Source of the DNA: UBA6985 sp946536225
Lineage (GTDB): Bacteria > Bacillota_I > Bacilli_A > RF39 > UBA660
Direction: 5' to 3'
Assembly: GCA_946536225.1 (NCBI GenBank)
Contig: CAMNEE010000001.1
Coordinates: 310,001 to 374,000, forward strand
Length of the DNA stretch: 64,000 bases
The notes below the pieces were generated by a model. That model saw nothing but the letters and a program-made list of their open reading frames with translations. It did not search any database and was not told the origin of the DNA. This document shows positions 35,488-44,750 of the stretch, piece after piece (the first letter of the stretch is position 1; every line of letters begins with the position of its first letter). Made by a program: the position numbers and the translations under genes.

Positions 35488-37947
35488 ATGAATTATATTT
35501 TTATGTTAGGTAGCTGCCTTGTTTTTTCAATTATTTTAATTATTATTTTTAGACTAAAAACTCAAAAGTATGATGGAGAAACGCTTATTTATTCGATTCT
35601 TGGATTTGCCAATTGTATTGGTATTTCTTTTGAAATGGAATCTATTTATTTAAGTATTTATGAACCTAGTTCAATATTTTGTAGAATAGTTTTAAGACTT
35701 TATTTTAGTTATATAGTAATTTTTAATACTCTGTTATTATGTTATGTTTTTGATATTTACAAAACAGAGTTTAATTCTAAAAAATACAGTATATTAAAAT
35801 ATCTTGTTGTATTTTTTTCATTTGGATTTATAGTTTTTAATTGCTTTTTACCATATGAATGCTTCCCTGGTTATGCTACAGGAACTGCAGTTAAAGCTAT
35901 TTATATTTATTCAGTTTTTTGTTTTGGCGCGTTACTTGTATCTATGGTTGTTAACAGAAAAAACTTAAGAATAAAAAAGATTTTCCCAATTTTATTTATG
36001 TCTTTTATTAAAGGATTACTTAGCCTTTTACAAAGAAATTATCCAGATATGACAATTTCAACTGCTGTAGATTTCCTTGTTGTATTCTTGATGTTTCATA
36101 CAATTGAAAATCCTGATTTAAGAATTGCTGAATTAGAAAAGAAAGCTGCTAGTGCTGCGGACAAAGCAAATAGAGCTAAAAGTGAATTCTTAAGTTCTAT
36201 GTCACATGAAATAAGAACACCACTTAATGCTATTATTGGTTTTAGTGAGTTTATTTTAGAAACTGATGATATTAATGAAGCTCACAATCAAGCTAAAGAT
36301 GTTATTAATGCCTCTCAAATATTACTTGAGACAGTAAATGGAATACTAGATATTAGTAAAGTAGAAGCAGGTAAATTAGAAATAGTAGAAGATAATTATA
36401 ACTTAATGGAATTACTCGATAATACTGTTAAAATGGCTAAGGCTAGACTAGGGGACAAACCTCTAGACTTCAGAGTTCATTTTGCTCCTGATTTACCAGA
36501 TTCATTATATGGTGATAAAGGTAATATTCAAAAGGTTCTTATTAACTTACTTACAAATGCTATTAAATATACTAATGAAGGTTATATTGATTATTCAGTA
36601 CAATGTACTAAAACTGATAATCATTGTAGATTAATAATAACTGTTAAAGACTCTGGTATTGGTATTAAGAAAGAAAATATTGATAAGCTATTTACTAGAT
36701 TTCAAAGATTTGATGAAAAGAATAATGGTACTATAGAAGGTACAGGATTAGGACTTGCTATTACTAAGCAATTAGTTGAGATGATGGGCGGTAATATTGT
36801 TGTATCATCTATATATGGGGAAGGTTCAAACTTTACTGTTGCTTTAGATCAAAAGTTAAGTTTAACTCATGTTGCTCCTAAGACTACTATTACTGATAGT
36901 CCAGTTGGAATTGACTTTAGTAATAAGAAAGTATTAGTAGTTGATGATAATAATTTAAATCTAAAATTAGCAGAAAGATTATTCTTAAAATATAATTGTC
37001 ATATTAAAACAGTAAAAAGTGGTTTTGAATGTTTAGATTTAATAACTGCAGGTAATAAGTTTGATCTTATCTTCTTGGATGATGTAATGCCTAAGATGCT
37101 TGGTAGTGAAACACTTGTTAGATTAAAGAAAACAGAAGGATTTAATACTCCTGTTGTTGCCTTAACTGCTAATGCTGTATCAGGTATGAGAGAAAAATAT
37201 TTATTACTTGGTTTTGATGATTATTTAGCTAAACCAATTGAAAGAAATGAACTTGATATAATTCTTAAAAAATACTTATTAGAGAATGCTAAAGCTAAAG
37301 GATTAGGTGCTGAAGCACTTACTTCTAGTAAACCAATCGCTGTTATTGATCAAGGTGTTAAAGATGCAATTCTTTCAAGTCCTTCATCAAAAGATGTTGT
37401 ATTAGCTGAAAAAGAAACAGTAAAAACAGTTATTAAAGAAAAAGCAAAAGAAGATACTCCTGTTACACCAAGTGTAACATCAACTGAGATATCTTCAGTT
37501 GCTATTGCTCCTTTAACTCCTGTTAATAATGCACAAGCAAGTGAAGGTGGAAATGAAACATTTACAGATTATTCAAATAGAAGAATACTTGTAGTTGATG
37601 ATAATAAATTAAATTTAAAAGTTGCTTTAAAATTCTTAAGTAGATATAAATTCCAAACTGATGAAGCTTATTCAGGACAAGAATGTATTGATAAAGTTAA
37701 AGCTGGAAATCACTATGACATTATATTCATGGATATAATGATGCCTAATATGAGTGGTGTTGAAACATTCCATGAATTACAAAGAATTGAGGGATTTAGT
37801 GTTCCAGTTGTAGTAGCTTTAACTGCTGATGCAGTTGATGGAGCTCAAGAAAGATATTTAGGTGAAGGTTTTGCTGAATATATTTCTAAACCTATAGTCA
37901 GAGAAAGACTTGATAAAGTTATTCACGAAATATTAGATAAGAAATAA
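35488..37947 (+). CDS. 7TM hybrid histidine kinase with two receivers (intact)
   Basis: 819 aa. Seven hydrophobic helices (about 3-207); Leu-Pro at 121-122 ends TM4. HisKA intact (MSHEIRTPL, His240) and HATPase intact (NLLTNAIKYT, DSGIGI, GTGLGL). Receiver 1 (VVDDNNLNL, Asp in FLDDVMP, ALTAN, AKPI) and receiver 2 (VVDDNKLNL, Asp in FMDIMMP, ALTAD, SKPI) are both complete, joined by a Thr/Ser/Lys-rich linker of about 80 residues. With two receivers and no HPt it needs an external HPt or acts by receiver-receiver relay. First gene of an operon with the paralogue at 37980 (32-base gap). Confidence 0.92.
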   Translation: MNYIFMLGSCLVFSIILIIIFRLKTQKYDGETLIYSILGFANCIGISFEMESIYLSIYEPSSIFCRIVLRLYFSYIVIFNTLLLCYVFDIYKTEFNSKKYSILKYLVVFFSFGFIVFNCFLPYECFPGYATGTAVKAIYIYSVFCFGALLVSMVVNRKNLRIKKIFPILFMSFIKGLLSLLQRNYPDMTISTAVDFLVVFLMFHTIENPDLRIAELEKKAASAADKANRAKSEFLSSMSHEIRTPLNAIIGFSEFILETDDINEAHNQAKDVINASQILLETVNGILDISKVEAGKLEIVEDNYNLMELLDNTVKMAKARLGDKPLDFRVHFAPDLPDSLYGDKGNIQKVLINLLTNAIKYTNEGYIDYSVQCTKTDNHCRLIITVKDSGIGIKKENIDKLFTRFQRFDEKNNGTIEGTGLGLAITKQLVEMMGGNIVVSSIYGEGSNFTVALDQKLSLTHVAPKTTITDSPVGIDFSNKKVLVVDDNNLNLKLAERLFLKYNCHIKTVKSGFECLDLITAGNKFDLIFLDDVMPKMLGSETLVRLKKTEGFNTPVVALTANAVSGMREKYLLLGFDDYLAKPIERNELDIILKKYLLENAKAKGLGAEALTSSKPIAVIDQGVKDAILSSPSSKDVVLAEKETVKTVIKEKAKEDTPVTPSVTSTEISSVAIAPLTPVNNAQASEGGNETFTDYSNRRILVVDDNKLNLKVALKFLSRYKFQTDEAYSGQECIDKVKAGNHYDIIFMDIMMPNMSGVETFHELQRIEGFSVPVVVALTADAVDGAQERYLGEGFAEYISKPIVRERLDKVIHEILDKK

Positions 37948-37979
37948 AATTATCTAATTGTGTAGAAAGAGATGATTAT

Positions 37980-40415
37980 ATGATATTACCTAATATTTCT
38001 TTTCAAGTTCTTAGTTTTATATATTTAACAATGATTTCATTATTGTTTTTTACAAAGAAAAAAATTAGGAATAAAGATACAGAGATTTATACTTATTTAA
38101 TTATTGTAAATCTTCTTATTTTAATAATTGATATATCATCTATATTTGCCTTAGTTTATAGTAATAATCAATTATTATTAGATTTAACTTGTAAAGGTTA
38201 TCTTGCAGGATTAATTATTTGGGTAGATATATTAACTGAATATGTTTGGTTAACAATTTGGAATAAGTCCAGAAAAAAAACTAGAGCAATATTTATAATA
38301 TTATTAATGATTATTCAAAGTATTACTATATTTATGTTTCCACTTGAATATTATTGGGAAGGACCTGTTCTTTATATATCTAAAGGGGAAGCGATAATAG
38401 TTGCATATAGTATGTTTATATTATGTGCTCTTACGTGGGCAGTAAATGTAATTGTTATGCATAAGAAGGTATCAATAGAACTTATTAAAGAAATAAATAA
38501 AAAAATCTATCCAGTGTTCTTATTTGTATTGTTTGGTATAGTAGGGGTTTTCTTACAGAAGATCTTTCCTCAATTAGTAATTACTTCAAGTGTCTTAACA
38601 CTTGTTACAATACTAATGTATCATACCATTGAAAACCCAGATGTTGATACAATCAAGATACTTGATAAAGCTAAAAAACAAGCCGAAGATAATAGTAAAG
38701 CTAAGAGTGACTTCTTAAGTAGTATGTCACATGAAATAAGAACACCTCTTAATGCTATTATTGGTTTTAGTAATTTTATAATTGACTGTGATAACTTAGA
38801 GGATGCTAAGGAAAATGCTCGCGATGTTGTTACTGCATCAACTACACTTCTTGAAACAGTAAATGGAATACTTGATATTAGTAAAGTTGAATCAGGTAAG
38901 ATGGAAGTTGTTAATGATAACTATAACTTCTTTGATTTACTTGATGAAACAGTTAAACTTGCTAATGCAAGATTAGGAGACAAACCATTAGAATTTGTTA
39001 CTGATATTGATCAAAATATTCCTCATACTTTATATGGTGATAAATCAATAGTATATAAAATTATTATTAATATTCTTACTAATGCCATTAAATATACTAA
39101 TGAAGGAAGTGTTCATTATACTGTTAGTGGTATAAGTGAAGGAGATAAATGTAAAATAACAGTAAGTGTTAAAGATACTGGTATTGGTATTAAAGAAGAA
39201 GACTTAAAAAGAATTTTTAATAAATTCCAAAGAGTTGATGAGAAAAAGACTAGTTCTATAGAAGGAACTGGTTTAGGTATGGCTATTACTAAAGAATTAC
39301 TTGATTTAATAGGTGGTAGTATTGCTGTTGAATCAACATATGGTAAAGGTTCAACATTTACTGTTACTTTTGATCAAGTAATAAGTAATGTTACAATTGC
39401 TAATAAAAAGGTAGAAGTTGAAGAGGAAAGCAAATATAACTTTAGTGATAAAAATATCTTAGTTGTTGATGATAATAATTTAAATCTAAAACTTGCAACT
39501 AAATTATTTGCTAGATATAATTGTGAGATTAAAACTGCTAAAAGTGGTTTTGAATGTTTAGATTTAATCGAAAAAGGTAATAAATATGATATAATATTTT
39601 TGGATGATGTAATGCCTACTATGTTAGGAAGTGAAACACTAACAAGATTAAAGAGAATAGAGGGATTTAAAACTCCAGTTGTTTCTTTAACGGCAAATGC
39701 CATAGAAGGTGTTAAAGAAAAATATCTTAATTTAGGTTTTGATGATTATTTAGCAAAACCGATTGAGAAAAATAAATTAGAAGATATTTTAGTTAAATTC
39801 TTAGTTAATAATACTGAAGCTAAGAGTATTTCTAATACAGTATTAAAATCTTCAAGTCCAGTTGAAGTAATAAACGAAACTGTTAAAGAAAGTATACTAA
39901 ATAGTCCATCATCTAAGAATATAAGTATTAATGCAGGAGGTAATAAAATGGATGATAATATATTTGGTAATGCTGTTACCAATAATGTAGGAATAGAGGT
40001 ACAACCTACAAATCCAGATGAAGGAAAGGTTTTCTCGGATTATTCTGATAAACGTGTATTAGTTGTTGATGATAATAAACTAAATTTAAAGGTCGCTATT
40101 AAATTCTTAGATAGATATCATTTCCAAACTGATGAAGCATATTCTGGTGAGGATTGTTTAAATAAAATTCAACAAGGTGAAAAATACGATATTATATTCA
40201 TGGATATAATGATGCCAACACTTAATGGTGTTGAAACATTCCATAGATTACAAGAAATAGAAGGTTTTGATGTACCTGTTGTTATAGCTTTAACAGCTGA
40301 TGCTGTTGAAGGTGCAAAAGAAAGATATTTAGCAGAAGGATTTGCTGAATATATATCAAAACCAATAGTAAGAGAACATTTAGATCAAGTTCTTCATAAA
40401 ATATTAGATAAATAG
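37980..40415 (+). CDS. 7TM hybrid histidine kinase with two receivers (intact)
   Basis: 811 aa, paralogue of the previous gene. Seven hydrophobic helices; Phe-Pro at 120-121. His251 in MSHEIRTPL; HATPase complete (NILTNAIKYT, DTGIGI, GTGLGMAI). Both receivers are complete (FLDDVMP and FMDIMMP acceptors). The inter-receiver linker shares a conserved segment with the neighbour (NSPSSKN versus SSPSSKD). Inside the linker, AGGAGG followed seven bases later by an in-frame ATG at 39948 could start a free second receiver. Ends with TAG and a hairpin terminator. Confidence 0.92.
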   Translation: MILPNISFQVLSFIYLTMISLLFFTKKKIRNKDTEIYTYLIIVNLLILIIDISSIFALVYSNNQLLLDLTCKGYLAGLIIWVDILTEYVWLTIWNKSRKKTRAIFIILLMIIQSITIFMFPLEYYWEGPVLYISKGEAIIVAYSMFILCALTWAVNVIVMHKKVSIELIKEINKKIYPVFLFVLFGIVGVFLQKIFPQLVITSSVLTLVTILMYHTIENPDVDTIKILDKAKKQAEDNSKAKSDFLSSMSHEIRTPLNAIIGFSNFIIDCDNLEDAKENARDVVTASTTLLETVNGILDISKVESGKMEVVNDNYNFFDLLDETVKLANARLGDKPLEFVTDIDQNIPHTLYGDKSIVYKIIINILTNAIKYTNEGSVHYTVSGISEGDKCKITVSVKDTGIGIKEEDLKRIFNKFQRVDEKKTSSIEGTGLGMAITKELLDLIGGSIAVESTYGKGSTFTVTFDQVISNVTIANKKVEVEEESKYNFSDKNILVVDDNNLNLKLATKLFARYNCEIKTAKSGFECLDLIEKGNKYDIIFLDDVMPTMLGSETLTRLKRIEGFKTPVVSLTANAIEGVKEKYLNLGFDDYLAKPIEKNKLEDILVKFLVNNTEAKSISNTVLKSSSPVEVINETVKESILNSPSSKNISINAGGNKMDDNIFGNAVTNNVGIEVQPTNPDEGKVFSDYSDKRVLVVDDNKLNLKVAIKFLDRYHFQTDEAYSGEDCLNKIQQGEKYDIIFMDIMMPTLNGVETFHRLQEIEGFDVPVVIALTADAVEGAKERYLAEGFAEYISKPIVREHLDQVLHKILDK
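39948..40415 (+). other. Possible internal start giving a free receiver domain
   Basis: GGAGG at 39936-39940, then TAATAAA, then ATG at 39948 in frame with the kinase. The product would be a 155-aa stand-alone receiver beginning MDDNIFGNAV and containing the complete VVDDNKLNL, FMDIMMP, ALTAD, SKPI set. The paralogue at 35488 has no such site. Confidence 0.4.
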
Positions 40416-40418
40416 TTT

Positions 40419-40446
40419 AAAAAGTACGTTTTTTCGTGCTTTTTTT
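40419..40446 (+). terminator. Terminator of double-receiver kinase operon
   Basis: AAAAAGTACG / CGTGCTTTTT stem with one wobble pair and a T-rich loop and tail. Confidence 0.75.
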
Positions 40447-40509
40447 ATTGAAATAATAACCATAAATATGTTAATATACTATTGGTTTTGTATATTCAAA
40501 ACTAATAGA

Positions 40510-40569
40510 CACATTTACCCAGAAGTAATTGGCACGTGGCCATATAGGTTGCTGATACTTAGGTAAGTG
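40510..40569 (+). ncRNA. Structured 5' leader of rpsB (probable S2 autoregulatory element)
   Basis: Nested pairing can be drawn: outer CACATTTACC (40510-40519) with GGTAAGTG (40562-40569) allowing two bulges, middle AAGTA (40523-40527) with TACTT (40556-40560), and an apical hairpin TGGCC-ATATA-GGTTG (40537-40551). The segment is notably GC-richer than its surroundings. A leader-bound autoregulation by S2 is the natural guess, but I cannot match a named RNA family. Confidence 0.5.
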
Positions 40570-40597
40570 GATGAATTAACAAAAGGAGAGTGAAATT

Positions 40598-41548
40598 ATG
40601 GCAGTTGTTTCTATGAGTTATTTATTAGAAGCAGGTGTTCAATTTGGACACCAAACTAAAAGATGGAACCCTAAAATGAAGGAATACATCTTTACTACAA
40701 GAGACGATATTTATATTATCGACCTTGAAAAGACTGTTGCATGCATCGAAAATGCTTATGCAAAAGTAAAAGAAATAGCTGAAAATGGTGGAAATTTCTT
40801 ATACGTTGGTACTAAGAAACAAGCTATTGAAGCAAGCGTAGAAGAAGCTCAAAGAGGAGAATCTTTCTATGTAACATCTAGATGGTTAGGTGGAACTTTA
40901 ACTAACTTCAGAACTATCAGAAGAAGAGTTAAAAGATTAGATGAAATCGAAGCTATGGAAAAAGATGGTACTTTTGAAAAATTACCTAAAAAAGAAGTTA
41001 TCGGTTTAAGAAAAGAATATGAAAAATTAAACAAAGTATTATGTGGTATCAGAGGAATGGATAAATTACCTAACGCTTTAATCATTACTGATCCTTCTAA
41101 GGAAATTAATGCTATTAAAGAAGCTAGAATTTTAAATATTCCAGTATTTGGTATCGTTGATACTAATTGTGATCCTGATTTAGTTGATTATGTTATTCCT
41201 GGTAATGACGACGCTGTTAGATCAGTAAAAGTTATTTTAGGAGTATTAACTAACGCTATTTGTGAAGCTAAAGGTCTTCCAGTAGTTGATTATATTACTG
41301 AAGTAGAAAAACCAAAAACTCAAAAAGAATCTTTAGAAGAAGAAAAAGTTGAAAAAGTAGAAGCTAAAGAAGAAATTAAAAAAGAAGCTAAAAAAGCTAC
41401 TAAGAAAGAAGAAGTAAAAGAAGAAGAAAAGTCAGAAAATGATTTATCTTCTAAGAATGTTACTGAACTTAGAACTATGGCTAAAGAAGCTGGAATTAAA
41501 GGTTATTCTACAATGAAGAAAGATGAATTAATCGCTTCATTAAACTAA
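40598..41548 (+). CDS. rpsB: 30S ribosomal protein S2 with C-terminal extension
   Basis: The S2 core covers about residues 1-230 (LLEAGVQFGHQTKRWNPKM; the conserved LPNALIITDP and PVFGIVDTNCDPD). Beyond it is a Lys/Glu-rich linker (about 238-278) and a folded-looking tail (279-316) reading LSSKNVTELRTMAKEAGIKG, then YSTMKKDELIASL, which matches the SAP/Rho N-terminal helix-extended-loop-helix pattern that binds nucleic acid. Such tails are absent from Bacillus S2. ATG follows AAAGGAGAG. Operon with tsf, 32 bases downstream. Confidence 0.96.
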   Translation: MAVVSMSYLLEAGVQFGHQTKRWNPKMKEYIFTTRDDIYIIDLEKTVACIENAYAKVKEIAENGGNFLYVGTKKQAIEASVEEAQRGESFYVTSRWLGGTLTNFRTIRRRVKRLDEIEAMEKDGTFEKLPKKEVIGLRKEYEKLNKVLCGIRGMDKLPNALIITDPSKEINAIKEARILNIPVFGIVDTNCDPDLVDYVIPGNDDAVRSVKVILGVLTNAICEAKGLPVVDYITEVEKPKTQKESLEEEKVEKVEAKEEIKKEAKKATKKEEVKEEEKSENDLSSKNVTELRTMAKEAGIKGYSTMKKDELIASLN

Positions 41549-41580
41549 TTAAAACAAACTAAAATAAAGGAGAATATATT

Positions 41581-42456
41581 ATGATATCTGCAAAAGATGT
41601 AAATGAATTAAGACAACAAACTGGTGCAGGAATGATGGACTGCAAAAAAGCTTTAACTGAATGCAATGGTGACATTGAAGCTGCTATTGATTGGTTAAGA
41701 GAAAAGGGTATTTCTAAAGCTGCTAAGAAAGCTGACAGAATTGCTGCTGAAGGTCTTGCAAATATTTATATAAATGGTAACAAAGCTGCTATCCTAGAAG
41801 TAAACTGTGAAACAGATTTCGTTACTAGAAATGCTGATTTCGTTAAAATGGTTGAAACTATTGGAAATACAGTTGTTAATAGTGATGCAAAAACTTTAGA
41901 AGAAGTTTTAGCATTACCAGTTGAAGGAACTGAAGGAGATGTATCTGCATTAATTGCTGCTAATACAGCTGTTATTGGAGAAAAATTATCTCTAAGAAGA
42001 ATTGAAGTAGTTGATAAGAAAGATACTGACAATTTTGGTTCTTACATTCATATGGGTGGAAAGATTGCTGCTTTAATCGTAACTGAAAATGCTAACGAAG
42101 ATGTTGCTAAAGATGTTGCAATGCAAGCTGCTGCTATGAAACCTGCATATTTAAATGCTGAAGAAGTTCCTGCAGAAGTAATTGAAAAGGAAAAAGAAAT
42201 TCTTAAAGAACAAGCTATTAATGAAGGAAAACCTGCTGATATAGCTGAAAAGATGGTTAATGGTAGAATTTCTAAATACTACAAGGAAAATTGCTTAGTT
42301 GATCAAGAATTCGTTAAAGATTCATCTATGGACATTAAGACTTATGTTAAAAATGCTGGTGGATCTGTAATTAAGATGATCAGATATGAAGTTGGTGAAG
42401 GTATGGAAAAGAGAAGCGAAAACCTTGCTGACGAAGTTGCAAAACAATTAGCTTAA
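41581..42456 (+). CDS. tsf: Elongation factor Ts
   Basis: Guanine-nucleotide exchange factor for EF-Tu. The UBA-like N-terminus with its TGAGMMDCKKAL motif (about 12-28), the CETDFV segment and the later GGKIAALIV core are present. 291 aa is the usual length. Preceded by AAAGGAG, co-transcribed with rpsB, and closed by a strong terminator. Confidence 0.97.
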   Translation: MISAKDVNELRQQTGAGMMDCKKALTECNGDIEAAIDWLREKGISKAAKKADRIAAEGLANIYINGNKAAILEVNCETDFVTRNADFVKMVETIGNTVVNSDAKTLEEVLALPVEGTEGDVSALIAANTAVIGEKLSLRRIEVVDKKDTDNFGSYIHMGGKIAALIVTENANEDVAKDVAMQAAAMKPAYLNAEEVPAEVIEKEKEILKEQAINEGKPADIAEKMVNGRISKYYKENCLVDQEFVKDSSMDIKTYVKNAGGSVIKMIRYEVGEGMEKRSENLADEVAKQLA

Positions 42457-42466
42457 TATATTAATC

Positions 42467-42497
42467 AAAAGACTTATTTTTATAAGTCTTTTTTTGT
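42467..42497 (+). terminator. Terminator of rpsB-tsf operon
   Basis: AAAAGACTTAT / ATAAGTCTTTT stem, TTT loop, T7 tail. Confidence 0.9.
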
Positions 42498-42557
42498 TAT
42501 TTATTGTAGTATAATTAATCTAAATATATGTGTATTATGCGCCTTAGGAGGAAGAAA

Positions 42558-43028
42558 ATGGATGTTAAATTAGAAGTGGTAAAGAATAAAGTTAAACTAT
42601 CTAGATTATTACAATTATATCTACATAATATTAGTAGTGATTTTCCAATTGATATGGATTAAAGAACTGGTTTATATATTTATGATGACCTACCTTTATA
42701 CCTAACAAATTCAAAAGAACATGTTGCATATTTTATTATTGCTGATAAAAGGCTAGCAGGTTTTATATTAGCTGACTTTGGAAGTATTAATATTGTTCAA
42801 GAAATATTCGTACTAAATAATTTTAAAAGACAAGGAATAGGGGAAAAGGCTGTGAATATTTTATTTGATGAACATAAAGGTAACTGGAAAATAAAAGCAG
42901 TACCATGTTCTAAGAGAGCAGAAGAGTTCTGGACTAATGTTGTTAATAAATATACTTCTGGTAATTTTAATAAGGAACTAGTCGGTAAGTATAATAGAGC
43001 AGTTATAACATTTAATAATTCTAAATAG
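42558..43028 (+). pseudogene. GNAT acetyltransferase broken by an in-frame TAA
   Basis: A 156-codon frame starting at an ATG with AGGAGGAAG upstream. It codes for a small GNAT-type N-acetyltransferase (FVLNNFKRQGIGEKAV is the acetyl-CoA loop; the C-terminus has CSKRAEEFWTN). A TAA at 42660-42662 interrupts it after 34 codons (DFPIDMD-stop-RTGLYIYDD). The rest of the frame is clean to TAG at 43026, so the lesion is a single nonsense change and recent, or a sequencing error. There is no obvious restart after the stop. Confidence 0.75.
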
Positions 43029-43049
43029 ATGAGTTTATTTTACTAGTTA

Positions 43050-43058
43050 TGTTATAAT
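43050..43058 (+). promoter_or_regulatory. Extended -10 promoter (TGTTATAAT)
   Basis: TGTTATAAT 16 bases before the ATG at 43075, with TTAGGAGG between them; very short leader. Confidence 0.6.
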
Positions 43059-43074
43059 CTAATTAGGAGGATAT

Positions 43075-44703
43075 ATGAAGAAAATATATTTAATAGGATT
43101 TTTAATTGAACTATTAGTAATGAGTATTTTATATTATATGGCATTACCTGCAATGAATTTACATTCAACTGGTTTTTGGGCATTTACTATATTTGCTTTA
43201 TTACTATGGGGTTTTATTTGGACATTTATAAGATTAAGTCTAAATTTAGAAACATGTTTTGTTAAGAAAGGACGTAATTATACTTTTAGAAAAACATCTA
43301 AAGGCAATAAATCATTTATACCATTTCTATTAGTTATAGTAATTGTAGCAGGTATATTGATTGTTAATTTATTCTGTTCACCATTCTTTAATGCTAAATC
43401 TTACTCAAAGAGAATCGTGATAGATGAAACTGGAGACTTTATTAAAGACATTAAAGAAGTAGACTTTAATAGCCTACCTTTACTTGACCGTGATTCAAGT
43501 GAGAAATTAGGAGACAGAGTAATGGGACAAATGAGTGATTTTGTATCTCAATACTATGTATCTAATCAATATACTCAAATAAATTATAAAAACGATATTG
43601 TTAGAGTTACGCCTTTAGAATATGCTGACTTTATTAAATGGATATTTAATAGAAATGAAGGTGTAAAAGGATATATTAAAGTTAATTCAGTAAATGGTAA
43701 TACTGAGTTAGTAAAACTAGAAAAGGGTATGAAATATATGCCATCTGCATACTTTAATGATAATCTTTATAGAAAGTTAAGATTTAAATATCCAACTAAG
43801 ATATTTGGAGAAGCTAAATTTGAAATTGATAATGAAGGAAAACCTTTCTGGATTGTTCCTACATATGGTTATATAGGTGTTGAATGTAAGACTAAAGTAA
43901 CAGGAGTTGTAATAATGGATCCAGTTACTGGAGAGTCTAAACTATATAAAATTGATAAAGTTCCTTCATGGGTAGATAATGCTTATAATGCTGAATTATT
44001 AATTGAACAAATTAATAACTGGGGTACTTATAGAGATGGATTCTTAAATAGTATATTTGGTCAAAAGAATGTTGTTAATACAACAACTGGATATAACTAT
44101 TTAGCAATGGATGATGATGTATATCTTTATACAGGTATTACATCTGTATTAAGTGATGAATCTAATCTTGGATTTATTCTTTCTAATATGAGAACAGGTA
44201 AGACTGTATTCTATTCAGTTCCTGGTGCTGAAGAGTATTCAGCTATGGCTTCTGCTGAGGGACAAGTTCAACAAATGAGTTATGTTTCTACATTCCCATT
44301 ATTAATTAATTTAAACAATAAACCAACATACCTTGTAAGCTTAAAAGATGCTGCTGGTTTAGTTAAAATGTATGGTTTTATAGATGTAGCTGATTATCAA
44401 AAAGTAGTTGTTACAGACGCTTCTAGTGGCATTATAAAGGCATCTCAAAATTATTTAAACAAGTATGCTGATGAGATATCAGAAAGTCTACTTGTAACTA
44501 AGACTATTAAAGTTAAGAGAATTAGTAATGCTATTATAAATGGTAATACTTATTATTATATTACTGATAGTGATGATCATAGATATAAGTTATCAATTGA
44601 ATTAAGTGATACATTAGCATTTATAAGTGTTAATGATGAAATTAATATTGGTTACTATGAAACTGATAGTAGCATTATTGATGTAGTAAAAGTAATTAAA
44701 TAA
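43075..44703 (+). CDS. Large membrane-anchored protein, unknown
   Basis: 542 aa. Three hydrophobic helices lie at the N-terminus (about 3-22, 32-52 and 82-102); the remaining 430 residues have no further membrane helix and are probably outside. That part is rich in beta-forming segments (TYGYIGVECKTKVTGVVIMD, then LAMDDDVYLYTGITSV). No catalytic motif was recognised and I cannot place the family. Own promoter, AGGAGG ribosome site and terminator, so monocistronic. Confidence 0.75.
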   Translation: MKKIYLIGFLIELLVMSILYYMALPAMNLHSTGFWAFTIFALLLWGFIWTFIRLSLNLETCFVKKGRNYTFRKTSKGNKSFIPFLLVIVIVAGILIVNLFCSPFFNAKSYSKRIVIDETGDFIKDIKEVDFNSLPLLDRDSSEKLGDRVMGQMSDFVSQYYVSNQYTQINYKNDIVRVTPLEYADFIKWIFNRNEGVKGYIKVNSVNGNTELVKLEKGMKYMPSAYFNDNLYRKLRFKYPTKIFGEAKFEIDNEGKPFWIVPTYGYIGVECKTKVTGVVIMDPVTGESKLYKIDKVPSWVDNAYNAELLIEQINNWGTYRDGFLNSIFGQKNVVNTTTGYNYLAMDDDVYLYTGITSVLSDESNLGFILSNMRTGKTVFYSVPGAEEYSAMASAEGQVQQMSYVSTFPLLINLNNKPTYLVSLKDAAGLVKMYGFIDVADYQKVVVTDASSGIIKASQNYLNKYADEISESLLVTKTIKVKRISNAIINGNTYYYITDSDDHRYKLSIELSDTLAFISVNDEINIGYYETDSSIIDVVKVIK

Positions 44704-44730
44704 AAGTGAATCAAAAGATTCACTTTTTTA
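44702..44730 (+). terminator. Terminator of membrane protein gene
   Basis: AAAAGTGAATC / GATTCACTTTT stem, AAAA loop, T-run. Confidence 0.9.
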
Positions 44731-44750
44731 ATGAATTAATAATTTGTTCA

